A DNA stretch of 64,000 bases, taken from contig CANTUR010000664.1 of the NCBI GenBank assembly GCA_947683625.1, positions 1 to 64,000 of the forward strand. Reading direction: 5' to 3'. Each line of letters opens with the position of its first letter. Position 1 is the first letter of the stretch. The translations under genes were made by a program, and so were the position numbers. Source of the DNA: Mallotus nudiflorus. Lineage: Eukaryota; Streptophyta; Magnoliopsida; Malpighiales; Euphorbiaceae. Of the stretch, positions 12,266 to 24,579 are shown piece by piece. The notes under the pieces are model-generated. The model had not been told where the DNA came from and did not search any database. It saw only the letters and a program-made list of their open reading frames with translations.

Positions 12266-15200
12266 TGTCACGACCCAAAACAGGGGCCATGACCGGCGCT
12301 AGGGAACGGGAATTCTTTCGAATCCGGAACCCGTAGCAAGCCTAAAAATAAAATAAATATGCAATAATAACAATAAAAATATAATATGCAGCGGAAAATA
12401 AAATCATAAATATTGCAATATCATCCATAACAACTGGATATAATACAAACCTCATCACATCGCATATATAATCTCATAAATGTATAATCTTTATACAAAT
12501 CCAGTTTTACTATAATACATCTCTTCAAAACAAATACTTTATTTCACAACTACTGAAAATCACAACTACTGCAGTGTCTAGATAAAATAAATAAGACTCA
12601 AGTATACAATTTACATAAAGAAGCCGGGGCGGAAGAAATCCGGCGTATTGACCTGCTACTGAGGTCTGAGGAAGTTGACTCTCCTGAAAAATAGTCAACG
12701 GAGGGGAGTCAGACCTCACTGAGTGAATTACTATAGTATATATACATACACTCTAAGTGATAATGCATACAGTCAACAGTATATATATAATATGTATATA
12801 TACAGGCAAGTTCATACAGATGCAGAAAAATCATTTTATATATTTTGTCTGAAAATCAACTTTTATGAAGGATCACATAGAACCCTAGAATATCGCAACC
12901 TCAGAAAAATAGTGTTAAACAACACTCTAGCCATACAGGCTCACTGATTCCAAATATATTCACTTAATCCATATGGACAGTAGACTGGCCCCGAGACACT
13001 AAGTCAACCGAGCTCCAGCAGTCTGACTGCCAGTGTGATTGGCCCCGAGACACTTGGTCAACCGAGCTCCAGCAATCACACCCAAACCACATCTCACATA
13101 TATCAATAATCATAATCAAATCGATATCCACAAATAGTCAGTAATAAAGCCTAAATACTATAGGCGTACCGGTACGTACTCGGTCCTAGTGCTGCCCACT
13201 AGGTAGCACGTTCTATTGATATCCTTCATTAATAAATAATAAAACATTCATTCACAAATACATGATGCATGAATTTAAATAAATCAACAATATAAACCAT
13301 ATATATACCGAAAATATACCAAACATAAACCAGGTATATTTTGAGTATATATACGTCAAATAAATTCAATTAAATCATGAATTAAACTAAAAATATATTT
13401 AAAAACATTTTAAATATATTTTATTAATAAAACATGTATATAATTTATTATATACGAAAAATATACGAAAAATATACTTGAATATAAATCATGTTATTTA
13501 TGCATATTTAGTCAAAATAAAACATGCATTTTCTAAATCATGCATCCTAAGCATATATATATAATATAGTAACTCACCTAATGCGCTCCACGAGACAGGT
13601 CCGACGGGCCTGGTCCACTAACCCTCGGTCTCGGCGCAACTAAACAAGAAATAATTAATCGACATCAGAATAACCCTAACAGAAATCCTAGAATTAAATC
13701 TAGAGTATTCAATACAGAATCGGAAATTAGGGTTCGACTGGATATCACGTTTTACGAGAATTCTACCGAAAATCCGGCAGAACCTCCCCTGTAAAACGGA
13801 CATCTCTCTACTCAAAAGAGTAGAGCCGACCCTGCAAAGAAAATACACTTCAAAAATAACACCACAATCGATCACAACCCCTCGGTCGGACTCCAGACTA
13901 CAATCTGTCGATCGGGGTCCACAAACACAGAATATATATTCAAATATACCAAAAATATCCTTAAATCATAAAAATACATTTCATACGTAGAAATTACATA
14001 ATAAATCTTGAAACACTGTAAAAATCGATTAAAATTCATTTTATTAGAAAAACCGTATATTATATATATAATTGAAAATAATTCCCGAAAAATAGTTTTA
14101 ATTAGTTAAAAATACCAAATAATTTGTAGAAATCATTTTTATACCTTAAATAAATATTAAAACCAATTAAATTACATTTTTAGACAATTTAGGGTAAAAT
14201 TACCAAAATACCCCTATATATATATATATACCTAAATTACTTCAAAAATTCACCAAAAATCATACAATTATCCAAAATTAATTTTCTCAACATATTTATC
14301 AATAATATCAATATTTAAACTCAATTAACCAATTAAATTCAATTTAAAACACAATTAACTTAATTTTACAAAATCACATAAACTTCAATAATTAAAAATA
14401 AATACTTAGAAATTCATAAAAATTCCAAATAAATTTCTATAATTCATTTCAACACCTAATTCAACCATAAACTCCAATTTCATAATTTAAATAATTAATT
14501 TCCGAAAATTCGAAAATAATATTAAAATATTCAAAAATACCCAAAAATCCAAACAATCTCCAAAAATTCTATAAAAATTCATACATGAAGATTAAACTAC
14601 CAGGAACAACATTTGTGAAGGAAGTTTCCATGAATCATCCAAATTGAAGCTCAAAAAAATCAAAAACCAAAAGTGGCCGAAATATTCAACTCAAAACCTA
14701 AGCAATTATAGACCATTTTAGCTCAAACAAAAGCTAGAATAACACTCACCGGAGCTCAAGGAGAAGATAGAGACCGGCGGTGTCGAAAACGGTGGCCGGA
14801 GGAGGGAGAAACGACGGTGAGAAGAAATGGTGGCGTCGGGCACCCACGGGAGAAGAAGAAGAAGAAGAAGAAAAAGAAAAAGAAAGAAAAGGAAAGAGAA
14901 AGGAAAAGAAAAAGAAAGAAAAAGGAAAAGAAAAAGAAAAAGAAAAAAAAAAAAAAGAAAAAAGAAAAAAATAATAAATTTTAATAATTTAATAATAAAT
15001 AAAATAATCAAATAATAATAAATAAATAATCAAATATTAGGGTAATAATAAACCCTAATTAAATAAATATACACACACAGGCTTTATTTAATAATTTAAA
15101 AATATGTATGAGTTCATGCAAACCCGTAAATACATTTAACATAATTAATAATAAATTGTTTACGTGAAAATTTCCCCGAAAATGAAAGTCCCGGGAAAAT

Positions 15201-15352
15201 TTTACGTAAAATACTGAAAATAATAGACAGTAATTAAAATAGGTTTAAAATACATATCAACTCATAAAAATATCGTATAAAATACAGAAATCATTAACTC
15301 TGCATATCCCGGTACAGTGTAAAAATATTTTAAAAAAACACGGGATATTACA
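12266..15352 (-). repeat. Solo Tekay LTR
   Basis: 3,087 bp, bounded by TGT...ACA and a perfect 5-bp duplication. It is the same subfamily as the LTRs of the young element (33254-36386 and 41407-44537), with no internal sequence on either side, so it is a solo LTR formed by LTR-LTR recombination. It contains an intron-like segment (minus, 14749 to 13832), a CTCTACTC-loop hairpin at 13806-13825, a twin hairpin at 12982-13081 and a GAA-rich tract at about 14848-14970. Reading frames inside it are not credible genes. Confidence 0.95.
13832..14749 (-). other. Putative LTR intron in the solo LTR
   Basis: A 918-bp segment, donor CTCCG|GTGAGTG and acceptor TTTCTTTGCAG|GG on the minus strand, AT-rich and T-rich in the sense direction. 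It has the same position as in the G2 and young LTRs. Splicing is not demonstrated. Confidence 0.5.
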
Positions 15353-15357
15353 CTCAC
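15353..15357. other. Target-site duplication CTCAC (right)
   Basis: Right-hand partner of 12261-12265. Confidence 0.92.
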
Positions 15358-16843
15358 ATTAGTGTGGAGAGGAGATTATTGATCCAATAGTTACATCAGT
15401 TACTAGATCAAGGTCTAATGATGAAGATGAGTAGATCTAGTGGACTATTTGCTCAGTTTAGAGTTCGATCTATGCTGAGAGATAGGATTAAGGCAGCTCA
15501 GGGTCAAGATTCTATTCTAGCAGAACTTGAAAAGAATGTTCGTGCAGAGAAATTCACTGATTTCACACTTGATGATAAATGTGTTTTGTGGATCAGTAGT
15601 GGATTATGTGTTCCTGATGTGGATAATTTGAGAGAAGAGATCCTTGAGGAAGCACATTTTACAGCCTACAGCATACATCCAGATGTCACTAAAATGTACC
15701 ACAATGTCAAAGATTTATACTGGTGGGATGGACTGAAGAAGGATGTAGCTGATTATATTGCTAAGTGTTTGACATGTGAACAGGTGATAGCTGAACATCA
15801 TAAGCCTTCTAGGAAGCTTTAGCCTCTTCCTATTCCTAAGTGGAAGTGGGAAAGAATTGCTATGGATTTTGTGGTTAGTTTACTTTGTTCTAAGGATGGA
15901 TACGATTCCATCTAGGTGATTGTGGACAGGTTAACCAAGTCTGCACATTTCTTGCCTATGAAAGCCACTTATTTTATAGCTAAGTTGGCGAAACTGTATG
16001 TGAAACATATTGTGTGCCTTCATAGAGTACCTGTGTCTATTGTGTCTGATAAAGGTTTAGTGTTTACCTCTCGCTTATGGCAGAAGTTGCAGGAAGTGAT
16101 GGGCACTAGGCTTGATTTTAGTATTGCTTTTCATCCTTAGAAAGATGGTCAAACTGAGAGGACGATCCAGACATTGGAAGATATGTTGAGAATGTGTGTT
16201 TTGGATCTAGGAGATAGTTGAGATGATCATTTGCCACTTATGGAGTTTGCATATAATAACAACTACCATAGCAGTATTGGGATGACACCATATGAGGCTT
16301 TGTATGGGAGGAAGTGTCAATCTCCTTTATGTTGGAAAAAAATTAGAGAGAGAGCATTGACTGGACTTGAGATGGTTCAAAATGCAGTTGAGAAAGTTAC
16401 TATGATCAGAAGAAGATTAGAGACTGCAGTTAACAGACAGAAGAGTTAGATAGATTTGAAGCGTAAGGATGTAGAGTTTCAGATTGGAGACTATATTTTC
16501 GAAGGTGTCTTCAACGAAGAGTGTGACAAGATTTAGCATGGTTGCATATCAATTGGCTTTGCCTCCAAATTTGTCTTAAGTGCATCCAGTGTTCCATAAC
16601 TAGATGCTGAGAAAGTGTATTTCAGACCATTCGCACGTGTTGTAGCTTGATAGTGTGGAAGTGAATAAGGACTTGACATTTGAGGAGGAACTTGTTGTGA
16701 TTGTAGAATATCAAGTTCGTCATTTGCGTTCGAAGTAGATTCTGATGGTCAAGGTGTTGTGGCGAAGCAACAACGTAGAAGAGCATACTTTGGAGACTGA
16801 AGCTAAAATGCGAGCTTCTTACCCGTATCTCTTTCCTCGTTGA
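15358..16843 (+). pseudogene. G1 integrase and chromodomain, broken
   Basis: Pol continues from the RNase H linker into integrase. The zinc-binding region reads AHFTAYSIHPD and CLTCEQV (about 15650-15790). The catalytic core follows with MDFVVSL (first Asp), IVSDKGLVFTS (second Asp, near 16045) and the [15 protein letters not shown] region carrying the Glu near 16150. After the core, fragments of the C-terminal domain and a chromodomain tail (SYPYLFPR, then TGA at 16841) remain. Stops at about 15820, 15914 and 16138 and deletions after 16450 destroy the frame. It would insert cDNA and steer it to chromatin if intact; it is clearly dead. Confidence 0.9.
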
Positions 16844-16889
16844 TTCTTGTAATTATTTTTCTTTTAGAATTTGAGGACAAATTCCTATA

Positions 16890-16901
16890 AGGAAGGGAGA
16901 C
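16890..16901 (+). other. Polypurine tract of G1
   Basis: AAGGAAGGGAGAC immediately before the TGTAATGACC start of the 3' LTR; equivalent to the tract of the other Tekay elements. Confidence 0.82.
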
Positions 16902-17315
16902 TGTAATGACCTTGTATTTTAAATTATAAATAAATATATATATATATATTCAAGATTTGCAGTGTTAATAAATTTTAGACTTTGTTTTGTTGTTATTATT
17001 TATTTGTGATTAATAAATTGTTATTTTATGATAAATGTATTTTCTACGTAAAGCGTATATGTTTTTAGAAGTTTTATTATTTAAATATTAAGGTTAGTAT
17101 TACTGATGTTATTTTTGGATAGTATTATTTTAATATTATTATTTTAAGTACATTATTATTATTTTTATTGTTTGACATTATTTTGAACATTATTTTTATT
17201 ATTAAATTATTTCATTAATATTGTTTATATTATTATTATTTTCAATTGTTATTTTATGTTATATATTATTAGTGTGATGTATATATTAATTTATTAGTGT
17301 GAGTGTTATTATTTA

Positions 17316-17352
<37 letters not shown>

Positions 17353-18446
17353 AACTTAGCAAAAACGCCATCTTCTTCCCCTGCTCCATTTGGTCCGCTT
17401 CTCGTTGTTTTGCCTCTTTTTTTTTTTTGATGCCGGATAGTCACCCATCTTCCTCCTTTTGCCATTGCCGCCGTCTTCTCCTCCCTTCTCTTCCTTCTTC
17501 CCCGTTGCCAGAACCAGCAAAAGCAATAGTAGGTGGCTCCTCGCCGTTTCTTCCTCCTACGGCTGCCACATCAAGCTCTTTTGGTGCCGTTAAACTCCTG
17601 GAGCTATAAGAAGGTTGATCCCAAGCTTGGTTTTGACTCTAGTCTAGTTGTTTGTAAATTTTTCTTAGTTTTTGTTTTAGTGCCATTAAGGTTTCTATTT
17701 TTTTTAAGGTTGAAATTGATTGATTCTTGTAAACTTTCTTAAAAAAACATTGATCCTGCTAGCTTAATCTTATTGAAAATATTTTTGTTTGCATTTTTTA
17801 AATTTATTTGAATTTTGGTTAATTTTTTATTATTTATTGAATTTTCATAAATTAATTATTTTAATTAGGAATTTGGTTAAATTAGTGTTATTATATGTTG
17901 ATATTAATTTTAGTGTTGAGTAAATAATTTTTTAGAATATTATATAAGTTTTAATAATATTTTTATATTATGTATATATTATAATTTTAGGTTAAATGTG
18001 TATTTTTGTTGAAAATAATGTTTAATTATGTGTTTTAGATAATATTAGAATAATATATGTTGATAAAATAATTTTAATGATTTTATAAAATTTTTGAGGA
18101 ATATTAATTATATTATGTATATTTTGAATTATTGGGTTAATTGTGTAATTTTGTGAAAATTATAGTTAAATAATATGTTTTAAATGGTTTTAGGATTATT
18201 TAAGGTAATAAAATGATTTTTATAAATTATTTACTATTTTTAACTGAGTAATACTAATTTTTGAAAATTATTTTCAAATAATATATTATTTACTAAATTA
18301 GTGCTCAAATGGATTTTAATAACTTTTAATATATATTTAGGTTGTTTAAGCTATTTAAATATATAAAAGTGAATTTTACTATTTTATATTGAATTATTGA
18401 AAAATTGGATTTTTAATAATATTTTATTATGATTTGGGATATTTAT
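16902..18446 (+). repeat. 3' LTR of G1, left part
   Basis: Begins TGTAATGACCTTG like the 5' LTR at 4235 and follows it closely, with (AT)n at 17319-17350. It is cut at 18446 by the TGTAATATCCCG start of element G2. The matching position in the 5' LTR is about 5795. A similar LTR tail appears at 23824-24579. Confidence 0.88.
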
Positions 18447-19196
18447 TGTAATATCCCGTATTTTCAAATATTTTAATACTGTACCAAGATATACAGTGTT
18501 AATAATTTTTGTATATATATTATGATATTTTTATGAGTTGATGTGTATTTAAAACCTATTTTAATTATTGTGTATTATTTATAGTGTTTTACGTAAAATT
18601 TTCCCGAGACTTTTATTTTCGGGGAAATTTTCACATAAATAATTTATTATTAATTATTTTAAATATATTTTTGGACTTGCATGAACTCATACGTATTTTT
18701 AAAATACTAAACACCGTGTATATGTGTACCTATTTATTTAATTAGGGTTTAGTATATTACCCTAATATTTAATTAATTAATTAATTATTTATTTGTTATT
18801 TAATTATTTTTAATTAATATTAAATTTTATAATATTAAATATTAAGTGTGTGGATGTGATTTTTTTCAAATATTTTATTAAAATTATTTTATTTTTATTT
18901 TATTTTTTCTTTTTCTTTTTCTTTTCTTTTCTTTTCTTTTCTTTTCTTCTTCCCTTCTCTTCTTCCTTCCCATGCCCGGTCACCCACCACCACTGCAACT
19001 ACCATTCCCCTACCGTCGGTGTGCCGCCAGCAGCTCCGCCTTCTCCAGCCAGCTGCTCTACCGCCCCAAGCTCCTTCCCCGGCGCCGGCTAGCCCCCATT
19101 TTCCCCATTTGGCCGAAACTTCCTCTCCTCGCCGTCGACCATGATTCTGGCCACCGTTTTTGACACCGTCTGTCTCTTTATTCTCCTTGAGCTCCG

Positions 19197-20116
19197 GTGA
19201 GTGTGATTCTAGCTTTGGTTTGAGCTTAAATGGTCTTGATTTGCTTAGGTTTCGAATTTTCAATTTCGGTCATATTAGGGTTTTTGATTTTTTTGAGCTT
19301 TGAATTGATTGATTCATGAAAAATCCCTTCACCAGTGTTGTTCCTAGTAGCTTAATCTACATGTATAAATTTTTTTGGAATTTTTGGAGATTAATTTGAT
19401 TTTTGGGTATTTTTGAATATTTTAATATTATTTTCTAATTTTCGGAAATTAATTAAATAAATTATGAAATTGTGTTTTATGGTAATTATAGGTGTTGAAA
19501 TGAATTATAGGAATTTATTTGGAATTTTTATGAATTTCTAAGTATTTATTTTGAATTATTGAAGTTTATGTAATTTTGGGAAATTAGGATTAATTATGTT
19601 TTTAATTGAAATTAATTGGATAATTGAGTTTAATTATTAATATTATTGACAAATATGTTGAGAAAATTAATTTTGGATAATTTTATAATTTTTGGTGAAT
19701 TTTTGAAGTAATTTTGGTATATTTATATATATAAGGGCATTTTGGTAATTTTATCCTAAATTGACTAAAAATGTAATTTAATTGGTTTTAATAATTATTT
19801 AAGGTATAAAAATAATTTCTACAAATTATTTAGTATTTTTAACTAATTAAAACTATTTTTTGTGAATTATTTTCAATTATATATATAATATACGGTTTTA
19901 CTAATAAAATGAGTTTTTATCGGTTTTTATTGTGTTTAAAGGTTAATTATGTAATTTCTACCTATAAAATGTATTTCTATGTTATAAGGGTATTTTTGGT
20001 ATTTCTTGAATTATTCTATGTTTGTGGACCCCGGTTGGTAGACTGTAGTTTGGAGTCCGACTGAGGGATTGTGGATTTGTTGTTGTGCCTATTTTTCGAA
20101 GTGTGTTTCTTTACAG
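19197..20116 (+). other. Putative LTR intron in G2
   Basis: Donor CTCCG|GTGAGTGTG after a GC-rich exon-like patch; acceptor TTTCTTTACAG|GG before the conserved hairpin block. The length is exactly 920 bp, as in both LTRs of the young element, and the interior is T-rich as plant introns are. Inferred from sequence. Confidence 0.5.
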
Positions 20117-20867
20117 GGTCAGCTCTACTGTTTGAGTAGAGAGATGTCCATTTTACAGGGGAGGTTCTGTTGAATTTTTGATAGAATTCTCGTAAAACGT
20201 GATATCCGGTCGATCCCTAATCCTGTTTCTGTATTTAATATTCTAGATCGAGTTTCTAGGATTTTCTGTTAGGTTTATTCTAATTCCTGTCGTTATTGTT
20301 TATCTAGTTGCACCGAGACCGAGGCCTAATGGACCAGGCCCGTTAGATCCATGTCGAGGAGCGCACTAAGTGTGAGTTACTATTTTATATATATATATGC
20401 TTAGGATGCATGATTTTAGAAATATATGTTTTATTTTGATTAAAATGCATAAATAATGTGATTTGTATTTAAGTATATTTTTGGTTTATTTTTGGTATAT
20501 ATTAAATTATATGCATGTTTTATTAATGAACTGTGTTTAAAATGTTTTCAAATATATCTCTAGTTTATTTTGTAATTTAACTAGATTTATTTGATGTATA
20601 TATACTCGAAATATACCTGGTTTACTTTTGGTATATTTCCAGTATATATATATGGTTTATAATGTTATTTTATTTAATTTCATGCATCATTTATTTGTGA
20701 ATGAATGTTTTATATTTATTAATGAAGGAGATCAATAGAATATGCTACCTAGTGGGCAGCACTAGGACCGAGTACGTACCGGTACGCCTATAGTATTTAG
20801 GCTATATTACTAACCATTTGTGGATATTGATTGGTTATGAATATTTGATGTGTGTGAGGTGATTTGG

Positions 20868-20967
20868 GTGTGATTGCTGGAGCTCAGTTGACCAAGTGTC
20901 TCGGGGCCAATCACACTGGCAGTCAGACTGCTGGAGCTCGGTTGACTTTGTGTCTCGGGGCCAGTCT
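20868..20967 (+). other. Conserved twin hairpin in Tekay LTR
   Basis: Two neighbouring stem-loops: GTGTGATTG...CAATCACAC (9 bp) and AGACTG...CAGTCT (6 bp). Both enclose nearly the same loop of about 31 bases (CTGGAGCTC..GTTGAC..GTGTCTCGGGGC). It recurs in every long Tekay LTR in the window at 6755-6854, 12982-13081, 23824-24579 (start), 33986-34085, 42139-42238 and 50377-50476. Confidence 0.7.
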
Positions 20968-21639
20968 ACTGTCTAAATGGATTAAGTGGATATATTTAGA
21001 ATAAGTGAGCCTGTATGGCTAGAGTGTTGTCTAACACTGATTGAGGTTTCGATATCATAGGGTTCTATTTGATCCTTCACAAAAGATGATTTTCAATGAA
21101 ATATATAAAATGATTTTATTGCATCTGTGTGTATTTGCCTGTATATATACATATTATATATATATACTATTGATTGTATGTATTGTCATTTAGTAGCATG
21201 TATATATATTATAGTAATTCACTCAGTGAGGTCTGACTCCCCTCCGTTGACTATTTTTCAGGAGAGTCAACATCTTCAGACCTCAGTAGCTGACCTGTAC
21301 ACCGGATTTCTTCCGCCCCGGCTTCTTTGTGTAAACTGCTTACTTGAGTCTTATTTTTATAATCTAGACACTGTAGTAGTTGTAAATTAATTCGTGGGAT
21401 TATATGTATTTTATTTATGTGAGATGTTGTAATATATTTGAACTGGAATTGTATCAAAAGATTTATATATGGGAGATGGATATTATTTTGGATATTTATG
21501 ATTTTTATTTCCGCTACATTATATATTATTATTATTATTGTATGTTATTTTATTTTTAGGCTTGCTACGGGTTCCGGATTCAAAAGAATTCCCATTGCCT
21601 AGCGCCGGTCATGACCTCTGTTTTGGGTCATGACAAAGT

Positions 21640-21651
21640 TGGTATCAGAGC
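21640..21651 (+). other. Primer-binding site of G2
   Basis: Perfect TGGTATCAGAGC, four bases after the LTR end. Initiator methionine tRNA type. Confidence 0.92.
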
Positions 21652-21832
21652 GGAGTTCTGTGTCAGGGCTTAATTGTGTGAGTCATGGCCCTAGTTTTTA
21701 GAGTTGTGTTTTCTGTTGAACTACTGCAGTGAATTAGGTTCGAGTATGTCTTGATAAGTATTCCTTATTTTAGTTTTCTGCGTTATTCCTCCGTTGTCTA
21801 TTTTGTCTGAATAGTTCTGTTGTCTTTTCAGT

Positions 21833-23823
21833 ATGAGGAGGCGAGCGCGTGTCGCTCCACCGGTCGTTGAGGCCGAGGATGATGAGTCTTTTCAGGATGA
21901 GGTTTTACCTCCTGAGCAGCCAGTTAGACATAGAGGTCGTGGTAGAGGTAGACCTCGAGGAGCGGCAGGTCACCGTAGGTAGAGAGAGTTACAGGACGAG
22001 GAGCCTGTTGAGCCTGAGTTTGAAGTTCCTGTGCCTCTAGTCGTTTAGCCTGTTCAGCCTGCCTATCAGCAGGGTATGTCTGACTCTGAGGCAGCTTTGT
22101 TCTATGCCCGAGTTGGCAGGATTGCTTTTGACGGTACTTCTGATCCGTTAGATTTTCTGCACGCAATTGAGACGAGGACTCGGACTGCTCATATCGAGTA
22201 CCAGCGGATCATGATCATTGAGTTGTCTGTTGAGGGACCAGCCTTAGATTGGTTTATTCAGATGATCCATCCTTATATGATGACGATGACCTGGGCTCAG
22301 TTCCGAGAGCGATTTATGAGGAGATTTTGTCCAGAGCCTCTTCATTTGAGTTATCGTCTCCGGTTGACCAGCATTTCTCGCGGTGATCGATCTGTAGAGG
22401 AGTAGACCCGAGAGTTTCTTCGTCTGGATAGATATGCAGAGGATCTGATGAGAGATCAGTACTTTGCAGTCACTACATACGTTACTGGTTTAGGTTCAGC
22501 TTTTGCTGGTATGCCTACAGCAGGCCTTACTCTCGAGTCTATGATTGAGTTAGCCAAGGAGATTGAGCTGAGGCTAGTTAGGCAGGGAGCGATGCCTGAT
22601 TATTACCAGTTGGGAGTTCAGTCGAGTGGATTGCAGGCTACTCCGTATTCGAGTTTTCATGTTGGTTCGAGTAGTCAGCAGTGAGGTCTGACTCAGCAGA
22701 GTCAGAGACAGCAGCAGCAAGTGCATCGGAGCAGTAGACATGGCCGTGGAGGTCAACGTAGATCATTCAGATTTGGGTCAGGTGCTTCGAGCAGCAGCAG
22801 TGGTCGTAGTTCTAGATCAGCTGCTAGTGTTTGTCAGACTTGTGGTAGAGTCCATCAGGGACCGTGTTATCTGACACCACTGACATGCTTCAGATGCGGG
22901 CAGACCGGACATTTTGCCAGATCGTGTCCTTATTTCGGGTACCAGCAGCCGCAGATTTCGTGATTCCCACAGCAGTCGATTGCTAGTGCTGCACCTATGC
23001 CATTTCAGTTACCTCCAGCCCAGCATCAGAGTTCCACTCAGTTTGTTCCACAGTAGAGTCGTGGTAGAGGTACTAGAGGAGGTGCCAGAGGTGTTGGCCA
23101 GACTTTTACCAGTCAGTAGGGAGGTCGAGGTCAGGCCAGAGTCTTCCATCTCACTCAGCAGGATGCTCAGGCATCTAATGCAGTCATGGCAGGTATTGTT
23201 TCTGTTTGTTACTTGGATGCATGGGTTTTGTTTGATCCAGGTGCCACGCATTCATTTGTTTCTCCTATTTTTGCTTCTAAATCTTGTTGGCAAGCTTCGA
23301 GGATGGCTTTTCCTTTATCTGTTGCCACTCCTCTTAGTGATTCTTTGGACACCGATATTGTTCTTTCTGGTTATCCAATTCTCATGGGAGATAGAGAATT
23401 ATCTACTGATTTGATCTTATTGGACGTGATGGAGTTTGATGTTATTTTGGGAATGGATTGGTTATCTCAGCACTATGCCGTGGTAGATTACAGAAATAAA
23501 GAGGTGACTTTTAGAATTCCTGATGAAGCAGAGTTTAAGTTTGTTGGTGATAGGAGTTCATCACCTCAGAATCTTATTTCTGTTGTTACGGCTAGGAAGT
23601 TATTGAGGAAAGGTTGTCAGGGGTTTTTGGCATTGGTCAGGGATACTTCAGTGGAGAAGTTGTCACTCACAGATGTTCCTGTTGCTTGTGAGTTTCCTGA
23701 TGTTTTTCCCGAGGAGTTGCCAGGTTTACCACCTCACAGAGAGATTGAGTTCTGTATAGATGTGGTACCAGGTACTACTCCTATATCTATGCCACCCTAT
23801 CGAATGGCTCCTGCAGAGTTGAA
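21833..23823 (+). pseudogene. G2 gag, zinc knuckle and protease, broken and truncated
   Basis: The start ATG is at 21833 (MRRRARVAPPVVE). Gag is recognisable throughout: arginine-glycine-rich N-terminus, retrotransposon gag core (ALDWFIQMI, WAQFRERFMRRF), then the zinc knuckle [14 protein letters not shown] near 22890-22930. The protease has LFDPGATHSFVS near 23230, followed by [13 protein letters not shown]. At least seven in-frame stops interrupt it. Compared with the young element most are C-to-T changes (CAG to TAG, CGA to TGA); one is TAT to TAG. The coding sequence ends at [11 protein letters not shown] and passes straight into LTR sequence, so RT, RNase H, integrase and the 3' LTR of G2 are lost. 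Confidence 0.92.
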
Positions 23824-24579
23824 GTGTGGTTGCTGGAGCTCGGTTGAACTAGTGTTTCAAGGCCAATTACACTAACAATGAGACTGCTAGAGCTTGGTTG
23901 GCCTAGTGTCTTGGGGCTAGTCTACTATCCAAAATGGAATAAGAGAATTAATTTGGAATTAAGTGAGCCTGTATGGCTAGAGAGATATTTTTGGTTGAGG
24001 TTGCAATTATATTAGGGTTCTATTTGGTCCTTCAATATTAAAATACATGTTTTCTGCATTTATTATATATGTAAAACTAGAATTTGGCATTTGTGTGAAA
24101 TGAGTGTATATGTATATATATATGGATGCTTGACTGTATATGGTTTAGATTGTATATATATATATTATTATAATTCACTCAGTAAGGTCTGACCCCCCTC
24201 AATATTTTTTTTTCAAGAGATTCCTCTTCTTCAAATCTTGACAATAGACCTATACATTAGACTTTTTCCATGCCAGCTAGTTTAAGTAAATTGCTTATCT
24301 GAACCTTATTGTATTCTAGAAAACTAAAGTAGTTGTATTTTGTGTCAATGGTATGTTGTCTCTTGTAAGAGACCTGACTCTAAATATTGTGTGAATTATT
24401 TTTTATTTTATGAACTGATATTTGAATATTTATTTTTTGGTAATTAAAGTTTTAATTTTGTTGTATTTTTATTTATTTAATTGCATGCACTTTTATTTTT
24501 AGGGTTTGCTATGGGTTTCTGATTCAAAAGAATTCCCGTTCCCTAGCGTCGGTCATGACTCCCAGTTTGGGTCATGACA
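23824..24579 (+). repeat. Tekay LTR 3' portion (probably G1 3' LTR)
   Basis: Aligns with 6755-7502 of the G1 5' LTR at roughly nine bases in ten, starting inside the twin hairpin and ending GGGTCATGACA. About 1 kb of LTR equivalent to 5795-6755 is missing between 18446 and this piece. The right flank is copia gag, not the LTR A sequence that flanks G1 on the left. Confidence 0.85.

Larger units (their letters stand above)
18447..21635 (+). repeat. 5' LTR of Tekay element G2
   Basis: 3,189 bp, from TGTAATATCCCG to GGGTCATGACA, followed after AAGT by a primer-binding site. It has a TTTTC-rich tract (18890-18960), a GC-rich patch (about 18965-19200), the putative intron (19197-20116), the small hairpin block starting at 20121 and the twin hairpin (20868-20967). 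It is the same subfamily as the young element. Confidence 0.92.

Noticed and set aside
14718..15015. Lys/Glu- and Leu/Phe-rich frames at 14718-15015, 18895-19263 and similar
   Set aside because: Translations of the GAA/TTC-rich tract of the Tekay LTR; low-complexity artefacts.
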